From positions 6,100,413 through 6,164,412 of the forward strand of contig OX438751.1 in the NCBI GenBank assembly GCA_949316235.1: DNA of 64,000 bases. Reading direction: 5' to 3'. This DNA is from Oegoconia quadripuncta (lineage: Eukaryota > Arthropoda > Insecta > Lepidoptera > Autostichidae). Shown here piece after piece: positions 1 through 10,405 of the stretch. Under the pieces are notes generated by a model. It had not been told where the DNA came from. It worked only from the letters and a program-made list of their open reading frames with translations, and made no database searches. How positions within the stretch are numbered: position 1 is the stretch's first letter; the number at the start of each line of letters is the position of its first letter. The position numbers were made by a program, and so were the translations under genes.

Positions 1-660
1 TTTTAAACCATTTTCTGTCAAAGTCGGCTACTATAATATCTACTATGTCCGTGCCAAAGTACAATCGGGTACATAAATGCATGTCCAGTCCAAGACGATT
101 TAGATTTTACTGAACACATTATATTTAATCCTAACCCTTCCTAATTCTAAATCAAAAATCTTTATTTCATTATTACATGTTTATACCTACTTCTGTTACG
201 ATGATTACTCCTCATAAAAGTTAAATGAAATGATAAATACTATTCTGTGCGTTCAATCAATATAACTCTGCTATAATCTCAGAGCCCGTATTCACGATTT
301 TTCAATATCGGGGATTGATAACGTTTTTTATAGTAAATACTTACCTAACTAGTTGCTTCAATCACAGAATATCTAATTACTGACATATTTCAATCCACAG
401 AGCATGGAATCTCCGCTAGTAAAGGCGGGCGCGGCGATTCCGTACACTATGTACCTTACCTTACCTTCATTCAGTGGTTCAATATCGGAGAGTTTCCAAG
501 CGAATTCAGTCCTTGACATTTCTGACTCGATAGATTCATTCTCGGACCGATATGAATGCCCAGATTAGTCATAACAGACAGTGATTTTATCCGAACAAAG
601 TTAAGTGCATAGAATTGTTAAGAACTTATTTTACCTATTAATACTGAAGTATTATATATA
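1..660. other. Unassigned AT-rich DNA
   Basis: I see no gene, tRNA-like head or inverted repeat here. There is no open frame of useful length on either strand. Confidence 0.4.
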
Positions 661-663
661 TAT

Positions 664-955
664 CACACCTGATGTCAAGTGAAGGTGAGGCCGAAGGTGG
701 AAGCGTATTGACCCGGAAACCCCATCTTATTTGGGGAACTGACCATCTTATCTCTGACAACCGGAACACAACAATGCTATTAACATTGATGTTGTTTGAC
801 GGCAGATTTTGATAAGATGGTGGTAACTAGCCAGGCGGACATTTAAATACCTTACCACTAACCAAACCGAGTATTAAACATATACCCGGCTGGGGATCGA
901 ACCGACGTCCAAATCGTAAACCCTATGTGGTTTACACTGAGCCACGGAGACGGTT
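664..955 (-). mobile_element. SINE-A copy 1
   Basis: Copy of the main SINE family of the window, read on the minus strand. Its tRNA-like head is at the high-coordinate end (the reverse complement carries GTGGCTCAGTGTAAAC and then a decayed box-B-like GGTTCGATCCC). The body with CCGCCTGGCTAG and TAACATTGTTG motifs follows. The A-rich 3' tail is missing, so the copy is 3'-truncated. Confidence 0.8.
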
Positions 956-1243
956 AAAAAAAATTACTTGTTAATTCTATGAATAAATGAGAAAACTGAC
1001 ATCCGATATCGAATTTGAACATCATGGACCAAGTTACTTTGAAAACTTCTTAAGACGGACTCTCGCTCAGCCGAGATTACAATGTCAATAGATATAGGTC
1101 ATATAGGTTTGTTACTTCTGCACTCAAATAAGTGTAAAAGTGATGAAGTCGAAGAAGAAGAATGACAGTGAAATCTCGAGTGCGCTAGATATCGAATCGA
1201 ATTTCGATATCGTACAATCGTGATTGCGGACCCTGATCTTATG

Positions 1244-1500
1244 ACTTGTTTTTACACTGTTGGGGCAAAGCCTTCTCTCACTGGGAGATGGCTACCATAG
1301 GCATGGGCCTATGGAGGCCGTAACCCTCCATGGGGGCCCAGTGGGAATTGGTCGATTTGTATCAAACTAGTGGCCACCTGACTATCATTAACATGGCCTC
1401 CGAAGTACGGAAACACTCGTATTAAATTGCGATCACCCAACCAAGAAGTGCTTAACTTCGCTAATTGAAGACGAATAGTGAATGCGACTGCGCCACGAAT
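1244..1500. repeat. Interspersed lepidopteran-type repeat fragment
   Basis: Contains the phrases CACTGTTGGGGCAAAGCCTT and TAGTGGCCACCTGACT, followed by a tail with TGCGACTGCGCCACGA. Recognisable relatives recur in this window near 3885-3995, 4345-4450, 4740-4790 and 10965-11275. I recognise the first phrase as typical of a very common lepidopteran interspersed repeat; the exact class is not clear. A short imperfect hairpin (CTATGGAGGCCGT / CCTCCATGG) lies at about 1308-1340. Confidence 0.55.
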
Positions 1501-1727
1501 GCTACATGCATTAAAATTACGAGAACTAGAGGCAAACTTCCTACCTTAAGTTATCTGCCGCCCTATATAGTCGATAACCTTTGACTGTGAAGCGACCGAA
1601 ATGCATTTCTTATTAATTACATCACGTAATGAACTATGTAAGAACTAACCTAACAATTGAATTCACAGAAATAATTGTTTTAAAGACATTACTGGGATTT
1701 AAATAAAACTAAAAGGTAATTAGAGTG

Positions 1728-1806
1728 AAGCAAGTCATGCAACGAGCTATGGAAATGGTGATGCTCGGCGTTTCACTACGGAATCGAATCAGGAATGTCA
1801 CTGATA
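1728..1806 (+). pseudogene. LINE reverse-transcriptase fragment
   Basis: The plus strand reads QRAMEMVMLGVSLRNRIRN and then VTDI. This matches the C-terminal region of arthropod non-LTR reverse transcriptases, which typically read QRAMER.MLGVSLRDRIRNE. Only about 25 codons survive, so it is a dead fragment. It sits directly upstream of repeat-M copy 1. Confidence 0.6.
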
Positions 1807-1817
1807 TATGAAAATAG

Positions 1818-2020
1818 GCATCACTTCACTGATGCTAAAACGGGAGTTTGGAACCAATCTTCGTTCTCGAACTGTCGTATCATGGTAATCATAAAAAAAA
1901 TGCTGATATATCTTGTAAAAAATGAATCACTTACCACAGAAAAGTGACCAAAAAACAAGCAGTAATAATAAATACTAAATAATAAATAAACATAATGTTT
2001 ACTCTTATAACTCATATGAT
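1818..2020 (+). repeat. Repeat-M copy 1 (GGGAGTTTGGAACCAAT family)
   Basis: One of three similar segments in the window (others at about 33600-33905 and 58945-59180), all in the same orientation. Shared blocks in order are GGGAGTTTGGAACCAAT, a TTCGTTCKCGAACTGTC palindromic block, and CACAGAAAAGTGACCAAAAA. There is no coding capacity or tRNA-like head. The class is unknown to me. Confidence 0.6.
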
Positions 2021-3057
2021 AATATAAGATAAGAAACCTAATTTAATACCTTCTCAACGATTAAGTCAATGGATTAAAGAATCGTTCTTTTGACCAATCG
2101 TTTATGGTTTATACCCGGGAACCAATCGCGTTATTTTACAACGGTTTTACCGTTCGAACGGAACGTTTTTGGTTTTGGTTTAATTTAGCTGATGTTTATG
2201 AACCCAAAATGTTTGGACCTAACCACGAGTATTAAAAAGAACTAGTTTAATTTTCGTTCAAATGATTAGCGCGATACGAAATGTGCTTAACGTAACGTTT
2301 TTGGTTATGGTTGAGCTTTGGTAATACCGTTCATACTTAGCGCGATCGGCCCCCTGTAGTGTTTTCGACCAAACGTCACTCTAGTTCAAATTAATTCGAC
2401 CAGTCACATGTCCAATTGTTTCGCTCAAATGAATTTCGATATCAGGTAGGAAACTTATTGTCAGTGAATGAGTATTACGTAAATCTGGTTGGTGTGCCGC
2501 AACGAAAATAATTAATTTGCCTTAGTGGAACAATGCCATGAAAACGATAGAGATACCTTTGGAGATACCTAAACTAGATAGAACTTGATCGAATATTGTT
2601 CCAAAGGAAACCGTTATATGTACCGTCCGCTATAGTTTGAAAAGGGTTCTGGCAGTCACGTTACTTTAGCAGACATTATGTATCTACCACAATCCGTCAC
2701 GACTTCCATTTAATAAAGCTGACGAAATTTTTCTTAGCTATGCGCAATAACAAACACGAAAAAATGTAAGAAATGTAGTTTTGCTCGACATTCAGAACGT
2801 AGATTTATTTGAGCAAATAGAACAAATGTATTTTTATATGTATGTTTTGTGTATGCCTTTGCCTACCTTCATTATTGATGGAATATGTTGATAATTTTGT
2901 AATTTAATTGACGGTAAATAACTGCCTATAAATAATCAATAGAAACAGGCATACAGGCTCTATGTAATTCCACATCATACAAAGAGCATAGGTAAGTAAG
3001 GTATTCAATAAACATTCAATAAGTATATAGAAAAAGCGAGAAGAGCTATAGCTATTA
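2021..3057. other. Unassigned AT-rich DNA
   Basis: No gene recognised. Between 2090 and 2330 the motif AACGTTTTTGGTT occurs twice among other near-repeats, which suggests an old degraded element, but I cannot assign it. Confidence 0.35.
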
Positions 3058-3230
3058 AATCTGCCGCCAAACAGCAATGTTAATAGCATTGTTGTGTTCC
3101 GGTTGTCAGATGTCAGCCAGTCCCCCAAATAAGATGGGGTTTCCGGGTCAGCTACCACCTTCGGCCTCATCTTCACTTAACATCAGGTGTGATCGAGGTC
3201 AAATGCTAACCCGTTGTGGGTAAAAAAAAG
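3058..3230 (+). mobile_element. SINE-A copy 2 (5'-truncated)
   Basis: Plus-strand 3' half of SINE-A: AATCTGCCGCC, the TAATAGCATTGTTGTGTTCC block, TGGGGTTTCCGGGTCAG, CATCTTCACTTAACATCAGG, and a poly-A tail after CCCGTTGTG. The tRNA-like head is absent. Confidence 0.8.
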
Positions 3231-3585
3231 CTATTGGTTTTCTTATAAATTTTGTGTGGTATCCCATATCTTCTCGTGGGTTTATATTAAATGCGACTAA
3301 GGTACTATCCACCAAAAAAACATCTACCTATAGATTTGCACGTGTTAACGGCGATAGGCTCACCCCTTGTTAACGTTTCGGTATATTCCCAAAGGTGAGC
3401 CGCGGATGTTGTTTCAAGCATTAGACTTTTAATATTTGGTGTACCCAAACGCTTGTTTGGGTTATCTCTGACCACTCTATTTGGAATAAAAGTCGTGACG
3501 TTATGCGTGTTTGTATGTCTGAAATCCAATAACAATTTTGTCTTTGAAATGCAGGCCACTCTCTGGAAGTAGGTATATGAAGGGC

Positions 3586-3632
3586 CTAATACAACAATAG
3601 ACGTCATGTGGCTAATATGATGATGATGTCTT
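3586..3632. repeat. LINE-type 3' end scrap
   Basis: Short phrase AATAGACGTCATGTGGCTAA followed by ATGATGATG. The same ending (CAGTAGACGTCGTGTGGC...ATATGATG) is present at about 48890-48925. It resembles the 3' terminus of a common lepidopteran non-LTR element. The rest of 3231-3885 shows nothing I can assign. Confidence 0.4.
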
Positions 3633-3884
3633 TTATACTGAAGAACCAATCCCTGAAGAATAATATGATAATGTGGCAGTAGATAGGTACGTAGCACGTT
3701 AGTCTAATATACATTATAGCAACATTCAATAAGTCAATAAACACCCATGGGAATTTCACGGCTTCGCGTTTCTGTGAAGGGAATTTAGTTACAATAGGTA
3801 CAGGGTAGTCAAGAAGTGAACGTCTCGTACGAGTGAAAGCTTTTTTTAGCAACAATAATAAATATAATTGTCACATTATAGGCA

Positions 3885-3995
3885 TCATCAACAGCCTTAC
3901 ATGTCCCCACTCTTGGGACACAGCCTCCTCTCACTGGGAGAGTCCACTACGCTGCTGGTTCAGTGCTGATTGGTGAATTTGTGTCAGGGGGTCTA
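3885..3995. repeat. Interspersed repeat fragment
   Basis: Carries CATCAACAGCCTTACA and TCTCACTGGGAGAGTCCACT, shared in part with 1260-1290 and 10975-11000. It is a fragment of a lepidopteran-type interspersed repeat, cut off by SINE-A copy 3 on its right. Confidence 0.45.
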
Positions 3996-3998
3996 CTC

Positions 3999-4113
3999 TT
4001 TTTTTTATGCACAACGGGTTAGCACTTGATCTCAATCAGACCTGATGTTAAGTGAAGATGAGGCCGTAGGTGAAAGCGTGTTAACCCGGAAACCCCATCT
4101 TATTTAGGGTACC
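3999..4113 (-). mobile_element. SINE-A copy 3 (3' part only)
   Basis: Minus-strand fragment containing only the A-tail side: poly-T, GCACAACGGGTTAGCACTTG, then the TTAAGTGAAGATGAGGCC and CCCGGAAACCCCATCTTATT blocks. The tRNA-like head half is missing. Confidence 0.75.
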
Positions 4114-4344
4114 CCACTCCACTCTCTCACACTCTCTAACGAAAGTAGCTTCGGACGGCCGTAACTTCGGACTTTATCTTTTGCTAAGAATCCTTTATTT
4201 ACATAACTTCAGACGTTCCTTGCGTCCCATTCTAACTTGTGATGTCCAACTATAAAACAACTAACAAATGTAAAATAATGACGATTGGTTTATAGTTGAC
4301 ACAGGAAACTGCAATGTCAAGTCAAAATGTCAATGTCTAGTAGT

Positions 4345-4719
4345 CAATGGGGGTAAACCCCCAGACTAATGGCCACCTGACAGTCAGAGTTTTTAAGCCG
4401 GCCCTTGTAGACCACCGATTGAAAACAATTCGGACCGACTATGTATGTATTCTTCTTATCATACTTGATCCGCCCAGAATTCAGCCACAACTGCGGCGTT
4501 GTCTGCAGCCAGGTAAAGGTCCTCCATGCATGTGGAGGGGCATAGAGGGCAGGAGAGCAAGTGCGCCATGTTTTGAGATGGGGTTCCACAATCGCAGTGC
4601 GTTCCTGACTGGTGAATGGAACCCCATTTCGCCAGGCTTGCTCTGCAGCGACCTACTCCGGCCCTCATGCGATTTAAAGTTTTCCAGGTCGGCCACCGCA
4701 GCTTGTGGCCAAATGCCAC
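4345..4719 (-). pseudogene. LINE ORF2 C-terminal fragment
   Basis: The minus strand encodes an 86-codon stretch (4459-4719) with LNRMRAGVGRC, SLAKWG, CDCG and HLLSCPLCPS in order. This pattern is typical of the C-terminal region of insect non-LTR retrotransposon ORF2 proteins, downstream of the reverse transcriptase, where a Cys-rich CxCG...H(L)..CP motif is usual. No upstream catalytic domain is present, so this is a 5'-truncated dead copy. The flanking 4345-4450 matches the interspersed repeat at 11040-11130, so the 3' untranslated part may belong to that repeat. Family assignment below LINE level is inference. Confidence 0.7.
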
Positions 4720-4810
4720 TAGTGTGCATCGATCAGAGGACTGATCGCGCCAGACATTGATTGAATGCGACTGCGCTACTAGTGAGATAAATTTACTTTT
4801 GGATCAGTTG

Positions 4811-5143
4811 TTTTTTTTTTATGCACAACGGGTTGGTACTTGACCTCAATCACACCTGATGTTAAGTGAAGATGAGGTCGAAGGTGGAAGCGTACTGACC
4901 CGGAAACCCCAACACATTTGGGGGACTGGCTATCTTATCTCCGACAACCGGAACACACAATACTATAAACATTGTTGCTTGGCGGCAGATTTAGATAAGA
5001 TGGTGGTGGCTAGCCAGGTGGACATTTAAAATGCCCTACCACCAACCAATCCGAGTACTTAAACATGTACCCCGGTGGGGATCGAACCCGCGACCTCCTA
5101 ATCGTAAACCCAACATTGTTTACATTGAGCCACGGAGGCGGTT
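4811..5143 (-). mobile_element. SINE-A copy 4 (full length)
   Basis: Nearly complete SINE-A of about 333 bp on the minus strand. Its head reverse-complements to CCGCCTCCGTGGCTCAATGT (box-A-like region) and then GGTCGCGGGTTCGATCCC (box B). The body carries the CCGCCTGGCTAG and TCCGGTTGTCGG blocks, and a poly-A tail starts at 4820. tRNA-derived SINEs are transcribed by RNA polymerase III from these boxes and mobilised by a LINE partner; that role is family knowledge. Confidence 0.85.
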
Positions 5144-6246
5144 AATCGTAATCTGTAAACATTACTATCAGGGTTCCAAACTCCTCAAAAAATAAAACAA
5201 AAACCAAGACGAAATACCCCTAAATTGCTCTAAATCCCATAAATATTTTCGTACCTACTTAGACGCTTACTTAATAATTTTTTACATTTAATGAAAGTAA
5301 TGTTTAATGTTTAAAGCCCTATATATAATAGAATATTATACTTAGCTTTTTAGTTTTATTGCATACACACATGCGCAAACACATGCACACACACACTCGT
5401 AATTTACACACAAGCTAGGGATTTATTTTTATTATTATTTTTTAAATAAAATTGTTTTAAAATTACAATTTGGTTGTTTTTCTTTAGTTTTTGTTTTGTA
5501 TAATAATTTTATTGTTATCAATGGAAGAGCGAGATCTTTTGACACAGGCGTTCATACACTTAAAAGAAGGTCTCAACAATGTAAAATTATATATAACAAA
5601 ACGAAGTTATGAATAACTATTTTCATTTTCATTGATTTATTATTACAAATCAAATTTCTCGTTTTATAGACAAATTGATTTGGTGAAGTGAAGGAATACT
5701 TTATGCCCCTAAAATAGCCCTAAATAAATTTTGGCCCTAAAAGAAATTGGGGCCAAAAGCCCTAAGTTGGGAAGCCTCCCCGACGGAGGAATTAATGTAG
5801 ATATAAGTCTCCACATTCTCATTGGTTGGAATATAATTATGATTACACACTGTGTATACCCACTAAACAGCTCTATTGAACTAATTCATTTCAAGGTTGT
5901 AGAAAATACGCGTTATATTCGCTGCATGATTTCCACCCGCTAAATATACTCTGCAAGTTGTCAACACGTAATGTTGTCGTTCAATTACAGAACAAAGCGA
6001 ACAAAATAAAAAAGATTTTACATTTAAAATACAATTTACCTGTGCCTAAACAATTTTGTGAAGCATTCCTATTCGGTCTACTCTATAATTGGATGATTAA
6101 AGCGTCCCAGTCACGCAAGTTCCCAAAGCATTTAGTTGGTTCTAACAAATCACTCGTCGAAATTAAATACAACTGTTGATTTTATTTAAATGGGAGTAGG
6201 TAAAACCCACCCAACATTTTTGAAAATCTAATGTATGTCAAAAAAA
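5144..6246. other. Unassigned AT-rich DNA
   Basis: No recognisable gene. An open frame at 5958-6179 has no family signature and composition like its surroundings. It lies directly upstream of a LINE fragment and could be degraded LINE, but I cannot show it. A short CA-rich run lies at 5365-5400. Confidence 0.35.
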
Positions 6247-6760
6247 ATATAGCATCATTTAGGAAAAATAGTGATAAACATGATGTCAATACAAGAAATA
6301 AAGATAAACTTGCAGGTCACATAAGTCGCCTCCGCAAAGTCAGTAATTCATTCAAAGGGTTATGTATATGCTTTTTCAATAAGGTCCCAGTTGATATACA
6401 AAATCTTCCACTTGATAAATTTAAAGATACTATAAAATAGAAACTTATTAACAAAGCATATTATAAAATATCAGACTATTTAGATGATAATCATCCCTGG
6501 ACATAATGAGATTGTTCGCATGCCAGGCTATTTCACGATTAATAATGAAATATAAAAACCTTTTTGTAATATAAAAACCTTTATGTAAAATCAAAACCTG
6601 ATTTTAAAAGAGCAACCCTTCGAGTTTCTTGCTTGTTCTTCTCAGGGGAAAATTGCATTTTGAACAAGCAGTAGCTTAAAAAATGTAAAATTGACTATTT
6701 TAAGTGTACTCTGTGTACCTACAAAATAAAGCATTTTTGACTTTGACTTTGACTTTGACC
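6247..6760 (+). mobile_element. LINE-A 3' fragment, copy 1
   Basis: The 3' end of a non-LTR retrotransposon on the plus strand. The frame reads FRKNSDKHDVNTRNKDKL, then LRKVSNSFKGL and FFNKVPVDIQNLPLDKFK. This is the C-terminal tail of ORF2 seen in insect Jockey/CR1-like elements. An in-frame TAG at about 6438 splits it from a further [14 protein letters not shown]. The 3' UTR ends in AATAAAGCATTTTTGACTTT followed by more TTTGAC repeats (6725-6757), a tail typical of such LINEs. The same family occurs inverted at 15108-15611. It is 5'-truncated and inactive. Confidence 0.8.
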
Positions 6761-7003
6761 CAATTATATTAATTCTAGTAAACGGGAACATTATCTGACT
6801 TCACCTATACTACTCTGTGTAAAAAGTATCGGGAATATGTCAATAAAAAGACCCGCGTAAAAGAGGTCGTTCTAATTTTTTTACTGCATGTTGGTAGCAC
6901 TGTACTGATTTAGCGCGCAAAATTTGAGCGGGATCTGTCATTTAATTTGTTTTAAACTACACTTTTTGTTGGTCATAGTTTTGAGTCCTCGGCGATTTTT
7001 ACA

Positions 7004-8067
7004 ATGGAAAATATTGTTGAACAAAGAGTGTGCCTTAAATTTTGTGTTTCAAATGATATTTCATGTGGTGAATCACTAAAAATGTTGCGAAATACCTACG
7101 GCGAATCGTGTATATCGAAAACAAGGGCTTATGAATGGTATAAGGCTTTTAAAGAAGGCCGAGAAGTAGTAGTAGACTTGCCTCGTTCTGGTAGACCTTC
7201 AACCGCTACGACCAAAGAAAACATCGACAGAATCAAGAAGCTAGTGCTCGAAAATCGACGTATGAGTCTGAGAGAGTTGGCTAGTGAGGTGAACATATCT
7301 TTTAAGTCCGTCCACAACATTCTCATTGACATTTTAGGCATGAAACGCGTCGCCGCTCGACTAGTTCCAAAAGAGCTCAATTTTGTTCAAAAAGCGCAGC
7401 GAAAGCATGTCGCTGAAGACATGGTTTCCCGAGCTTCTACGGATCCGACCTTTATGAAACGTATAATAACTGGCGACGAGACATGGGTTTATGAGTACGA
7501 CATGCAAACAAGCCAACAGTCTTCAGAATGGCGTCTCGAAAACGAGCCGAAACCCAAAAAACCGCGGCAAAGTCGCTCCAAAATCAAGGTGATGCTGACA
7601 GTTTTTTTTGACTACCGTGGTGTGGTTCACTCCGAATTCCTTCCAGAGGGAGAAACAGTGAATAAAGAATATTATTTAGGCGTCATGAAGCGTTTGCGTG
7701 AGAGTATCCGCCGAAAACGTCCAGATTTGTGGCAACACAACTCATGGATGCTGCACCATGATAATGCACCATCACACACAGCCATTATAGTGAAAGAGTT
7801 TTTGGCGAAAAATTCAACAAAAGTTCTCGACCAAGCACCGTATTCACCTGATATGGCTCCGTCTGACTTTTTTTTATTTCCCAAGTTAAAATTACCACTT
7901 CGAGGCAAACGATAGAAGCCATAAAAGAAAATTCGCTGAATGAGCTAAAGGCCATACCGCAAATAGCCTATGAAAAATGTATGGAAGACTGGGTGAAGCG
8001 GTGGAGATGTTGTATTGCAAGCGATGGGGCCTACTTTGAAGGCGATAAAATAAATTTAGATGAATAA
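7004..8067 (+). pseudogene. mariner transposase, frameshifted
   Basis: DDE-type mariner transposase reading frame. It opens with a paired helix-turn-helix DNA-binding region, followed by a linker motif (LVPKELN, variant of WVPHEL) at about residues 120-126. The catalytic residues are D158 (ITGDETWVY), D253 (HHDNAPSHT) and D288 (SPDMAPSDFF). Thirty-four residues separate the last two, the DD34D signature of mariner. Relative to copy 2, ten bases are missing at 7910/7911, shifting the frame so that translation ends at TAG 7913-7915 after 303 codons, just past the third Asp. The original stop would be 8065-8067. Other visible protein differences are Ile110 for Ser and Val263 for Ala. Loss of the C-terminal 54 residues probably abolishes activity (inference). 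Confidence 0.93.
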
Positions 8068-8207
8068 TTTGTATTTTTTGTTTTATTGACAAATTCCCGA
8101 TACTTAGTACACTGAATGGGGCCTACTTTGAAGGCGATAAAATAAATTTAGATGAATAATTTGTATTTTTTGTTTTATTGACAAATTCCCGATACTTAGT
8201 ACACTGA
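8024..8207 (+). repeat. 92-bp tandem duplication of the mariner 3' end
   Basis: Bases 8024-8115 and 8116-8207 are direct tandem copies with no visible difference. Each starts with ATGGGGCCTACTTTGAAGG and ends at ...TAGTACACTGA. The unit includes the last codons of transposase and the whole 3' terminal inverted repeat, so this copy carries two right ends in a row. Copy 2 has one. Confidence 0.93.
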
Positions 8208-8264
8208 ATGTATATCTATATATTACCTACTTATGTGAAGTGATATAGATAGCGACTCGATAAA

Positions 8265-8410
8265 GTTTAAGACCCCGTGGCATGACATCGTTTGTCGCGT
8301 GCGACTTAGGAGTGTGAGTGGGATAGTTGTATATTTCGTCAAAGCGAATGATCAGGACAAATATTATCTCACGCGACATAAACGTTTATCGCGCCTGTCA
8401 TGCTACTGGT
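8265..8410 (+). repeat. Interspersed repeat, shared with 35785-35890
   Basis: Shares GAGTGGGATAGTTGTATA, CAGGACAAATATTATCTC and GTTTATCGCGCCTGTCATGC, in the same order and orientation, with 35785-35890. No coding potential or tRNA-like head is visible. Class unknown. Confidence 0.6.
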
Positions 8411-9735
8411 GCTGCTGTCTCAATTCTTGTCTACGGAATGTAGGAAAGGCTATTATATATTTCGGAATGTACCTAGTTGTGTTGCACTAGTAATCAGATT
8501 TTTACAGGGGTTCGCTATGATTTGATTTATACTGTTTGTCCACAGGGCCTGGCGTCGCTATACTGAGTGACGCTGTTGTAGACGGTTCACATGTATAGAC
8601 GACATGATTTCATTTATGATTTTTCTGAAGAATTACTAGATACCTAAAGAATGTTTTCGTGTTTAGGCTGGCTTTACTGCCAAGCCATAATTAATTTTAA
8701 AAAAGATTTAAATAAAATATTTTCTTCATAATGTGTGTCCTTTTGGACCGGCAAAGTGTATTGAGCCCATACAGCCAAGTTTTGTAAAGTTAGATTTTAA
8801 TGTAAAACTCATTTGATAGATTCTATTTCTAGCTAGGTATGAATGGTTAAAGGAATGGTAAAAACGTTCCTCCCGCCGCTCTGGTCACGCGAGGTCATGG
8901 TCAAACTATAAGAATTCAGTTACTAATCACTTAGTACTGAACTATAAACATAGAAATTAAATTGTTGATTTTACTTACATAAGTAGGGGCCAACATTCAT
9001 TCCAAAAAAGTAATAATCCACCTAACTCCACTGGACCCACTTTCGTATTGACCTAAATTTTCAATTTTCAATTTAAATAGGAGGCTACTGATTGAAGTGC
9101 AGTGCTGGAAAGTCTGACAACTAGGTAACCACTTAGTACTAAGCCGTGTATGAGCTCGACATAATATAAACATTTACATATGCTCACTACTCTTTCCCGT
9201 TGGGGTAGGCAAAGACTCTATTGATTTCCATTTGCAACGATTTTGACATACCTACTACTTTCGCTTCCACTCTCATGAAATGTTTCATACACGCTCTAGT
9301 AAATATCTATTAATTGTACTAAAACTATAACAATTACTTATATTATGCTTACAGGTGAGAAGACTTAATTCATAGGCAAGTTTGGATTCGCTCACAGATG
9401 TAACATGGATCTAGGGTTGTCAAATTTCATATTACCAAACCTTCGAAACTAATAAATAAATAAATAAAAATTGTTTATTTTCTCGCCACAAATGACGCTT
9501 TACAAAGTGATTTTAGGACTAGGTAATACATAGAACACATTTGTGGGAAGACTGTTGCCTGAAAGGATGAACCAGAATTACAGGTCACCAGGACCCCCAG
9601 CTGTGGACTTAGTGTATTAGAGCAGAGATATGGTGATTGAGGAAGAAACACTCAAGGAAAGATACAAACGAGAAGGAAATCACGAAACATAAGACCTGGT
9701 TCTTGGAGTGGAGTTGTGTAGTGTTGTGCACTGTT
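8411..9735. other. Unassigned AT-rich DNA
   Basis: No gene, RNA or clear repeat recognised. If the exon at 9868-10321 belongs to a longer gene, its next exon (downstream on the minus strand) could lie here, but none can be picked out with confidence. Confidence 0.35.
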
Positions 9736-9800
9736 TTTAACCCCCGACGAAAAACCACGGGTGTTATGTGTCTGGCGTTATGTGTTTACTGAATTGACTG
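9736..9800 (+). repeat. Short interspersed repeat end (CCCCCGACGAAAAACCACGG)
   Basis: Phrase TTAACCCCCGACGAAAAACC and GGGTGTTATGTGT, echoed at 10465-10500 (CCTCGACGAAAAACGACGGG) and, in inverse orientation, near 59655-59690. It is the end of a common interspersed repeat whose body I cannot delimit. Confidence 0.45.
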
Positions 9801-9867
9801 TAAGGAGAAAGAAGCATTTGGTATTGATACGCTGTGGTAAACCTGTGTTTTGTTGTCAAAACCTTAC

Positions 9868-10321
9868 CTGTAACTGACCGGAGCTCTCAAGTTAATCGAA
9901 GAGTTCCTTTCCAACAGCTTCCTCCTCTTGTCACCCTCATGCCAGCTAGCGTAGCTCCTCGCCGCCCCCGCGACCCCACACCCCTCACTCACGTTTAAAA
10001 ACTCCACCATATCCGTATCGTTTAAAAACAAACTCTCGTTCACAAACCTTGCGTCACCATAACTCACTTCGGAAGCGTTTTCTGAACGGTTCGTAGGCGC
10101 GTAGACGCCATCATGTTTTGGACTAGAAAATGTATAGACACGATTGAGCTCCGAATCGTTTTCGGCTTTCAACTTCAAGTTTTCCGGTCGCGTGGTGTTT
10201 GCTAAGCGGTGGTAGTCATCAGTGGTGGTGTACCACGCCTCTAGCACCGCTATATGGGTGTCGAGGTCTCGGCAAATGAGACGAAACTCATAGTCGTGGC
10301 ATTGCTGCTCTTCTACGATTT
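9868..10321 (-). CDS. Internal exon of a glycosylated extracellular protein (possible SUEL-type lectin domain)
   Basis: The open frame (150 codons plus two split codons) is bounded on the minus strand by an acceptor (TTGTTTCAG, ending at 10322) and a donor (GTAAGG, starting at 9867). Both ends leave two-base codon remainders, as an internal exon can. The segment is GC-richer than its surroundings. It contains eight N-x-S/T sequons (NTT, NDS, NRS, NAS, NES, NDT, NVS, NSS) and three cysteines, so it probably faces the secretory lumen or cell exterior. Its start, QCHDYEFRLICRDLDTHIAV followed by LEAWY, resembles the C...L.C...I.VL.A.YG pattern of SUEL/galactose-binding lectin domains (EVA-1, latrophilin type). 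That resemblance is only suggestive. No signal peptide, transmembrane segment or partner exon was located, so the gene is unnamed. Confidence 0.6.
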
Positions 10322-10370
10322 CTGAAACAAAAAATACGAATTATTAAAGAACGCGCATAAATAGACGACG

Positions 10371-10405
10371 ACCGATTGGTGTAGTGGGTGGTGACCTTGC
10401 CGATT
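10371..10405 (+). repeat. SINE-C head fragment
   Basis: CGACCGATTGGTGTAGTGGG is the tRNA-like head of the SINE-C family (compare the reverse complement of 13530-13561). It breaks off within 35 bases. Confidence 0.5.

Larger units (their letters stand above)
6810..8210 (+). mobile_element. mariner element, copy 1 (1401 bp)
   Basis: Mariner-family DNA transposon. It is bounded by TA dinucleotides (6808-6809 and 8211-8212) and has inverted ends sharing AAGTATCGGGAATWTGTCAA. The transposase frame starts at 7004, leaving a 194-bp leader. The length is 1319 bp (copy 2, 47148-48466) minus a 10-bp deletion plus a 92-bp duplication, which equals 1401 exactly, so these are the only length differences. 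Near-identity with copy 2 implies recent activity. Copy 1 cannot encode full-length transposase. Confidence 0.92.

Noticed and set aside
2090..2330. LTR retrotransposon ends
   Set aside because: The AACGTTTTTGGTT near-repeats are short and no paired LTRs, primer-binding site or polyprotein frame was found.
4347..4760. 137-codon plus-strand frame
   Set aside because: It is antisense to the LINE ORF2 C-terminal fragment, which has recognisable motifs.
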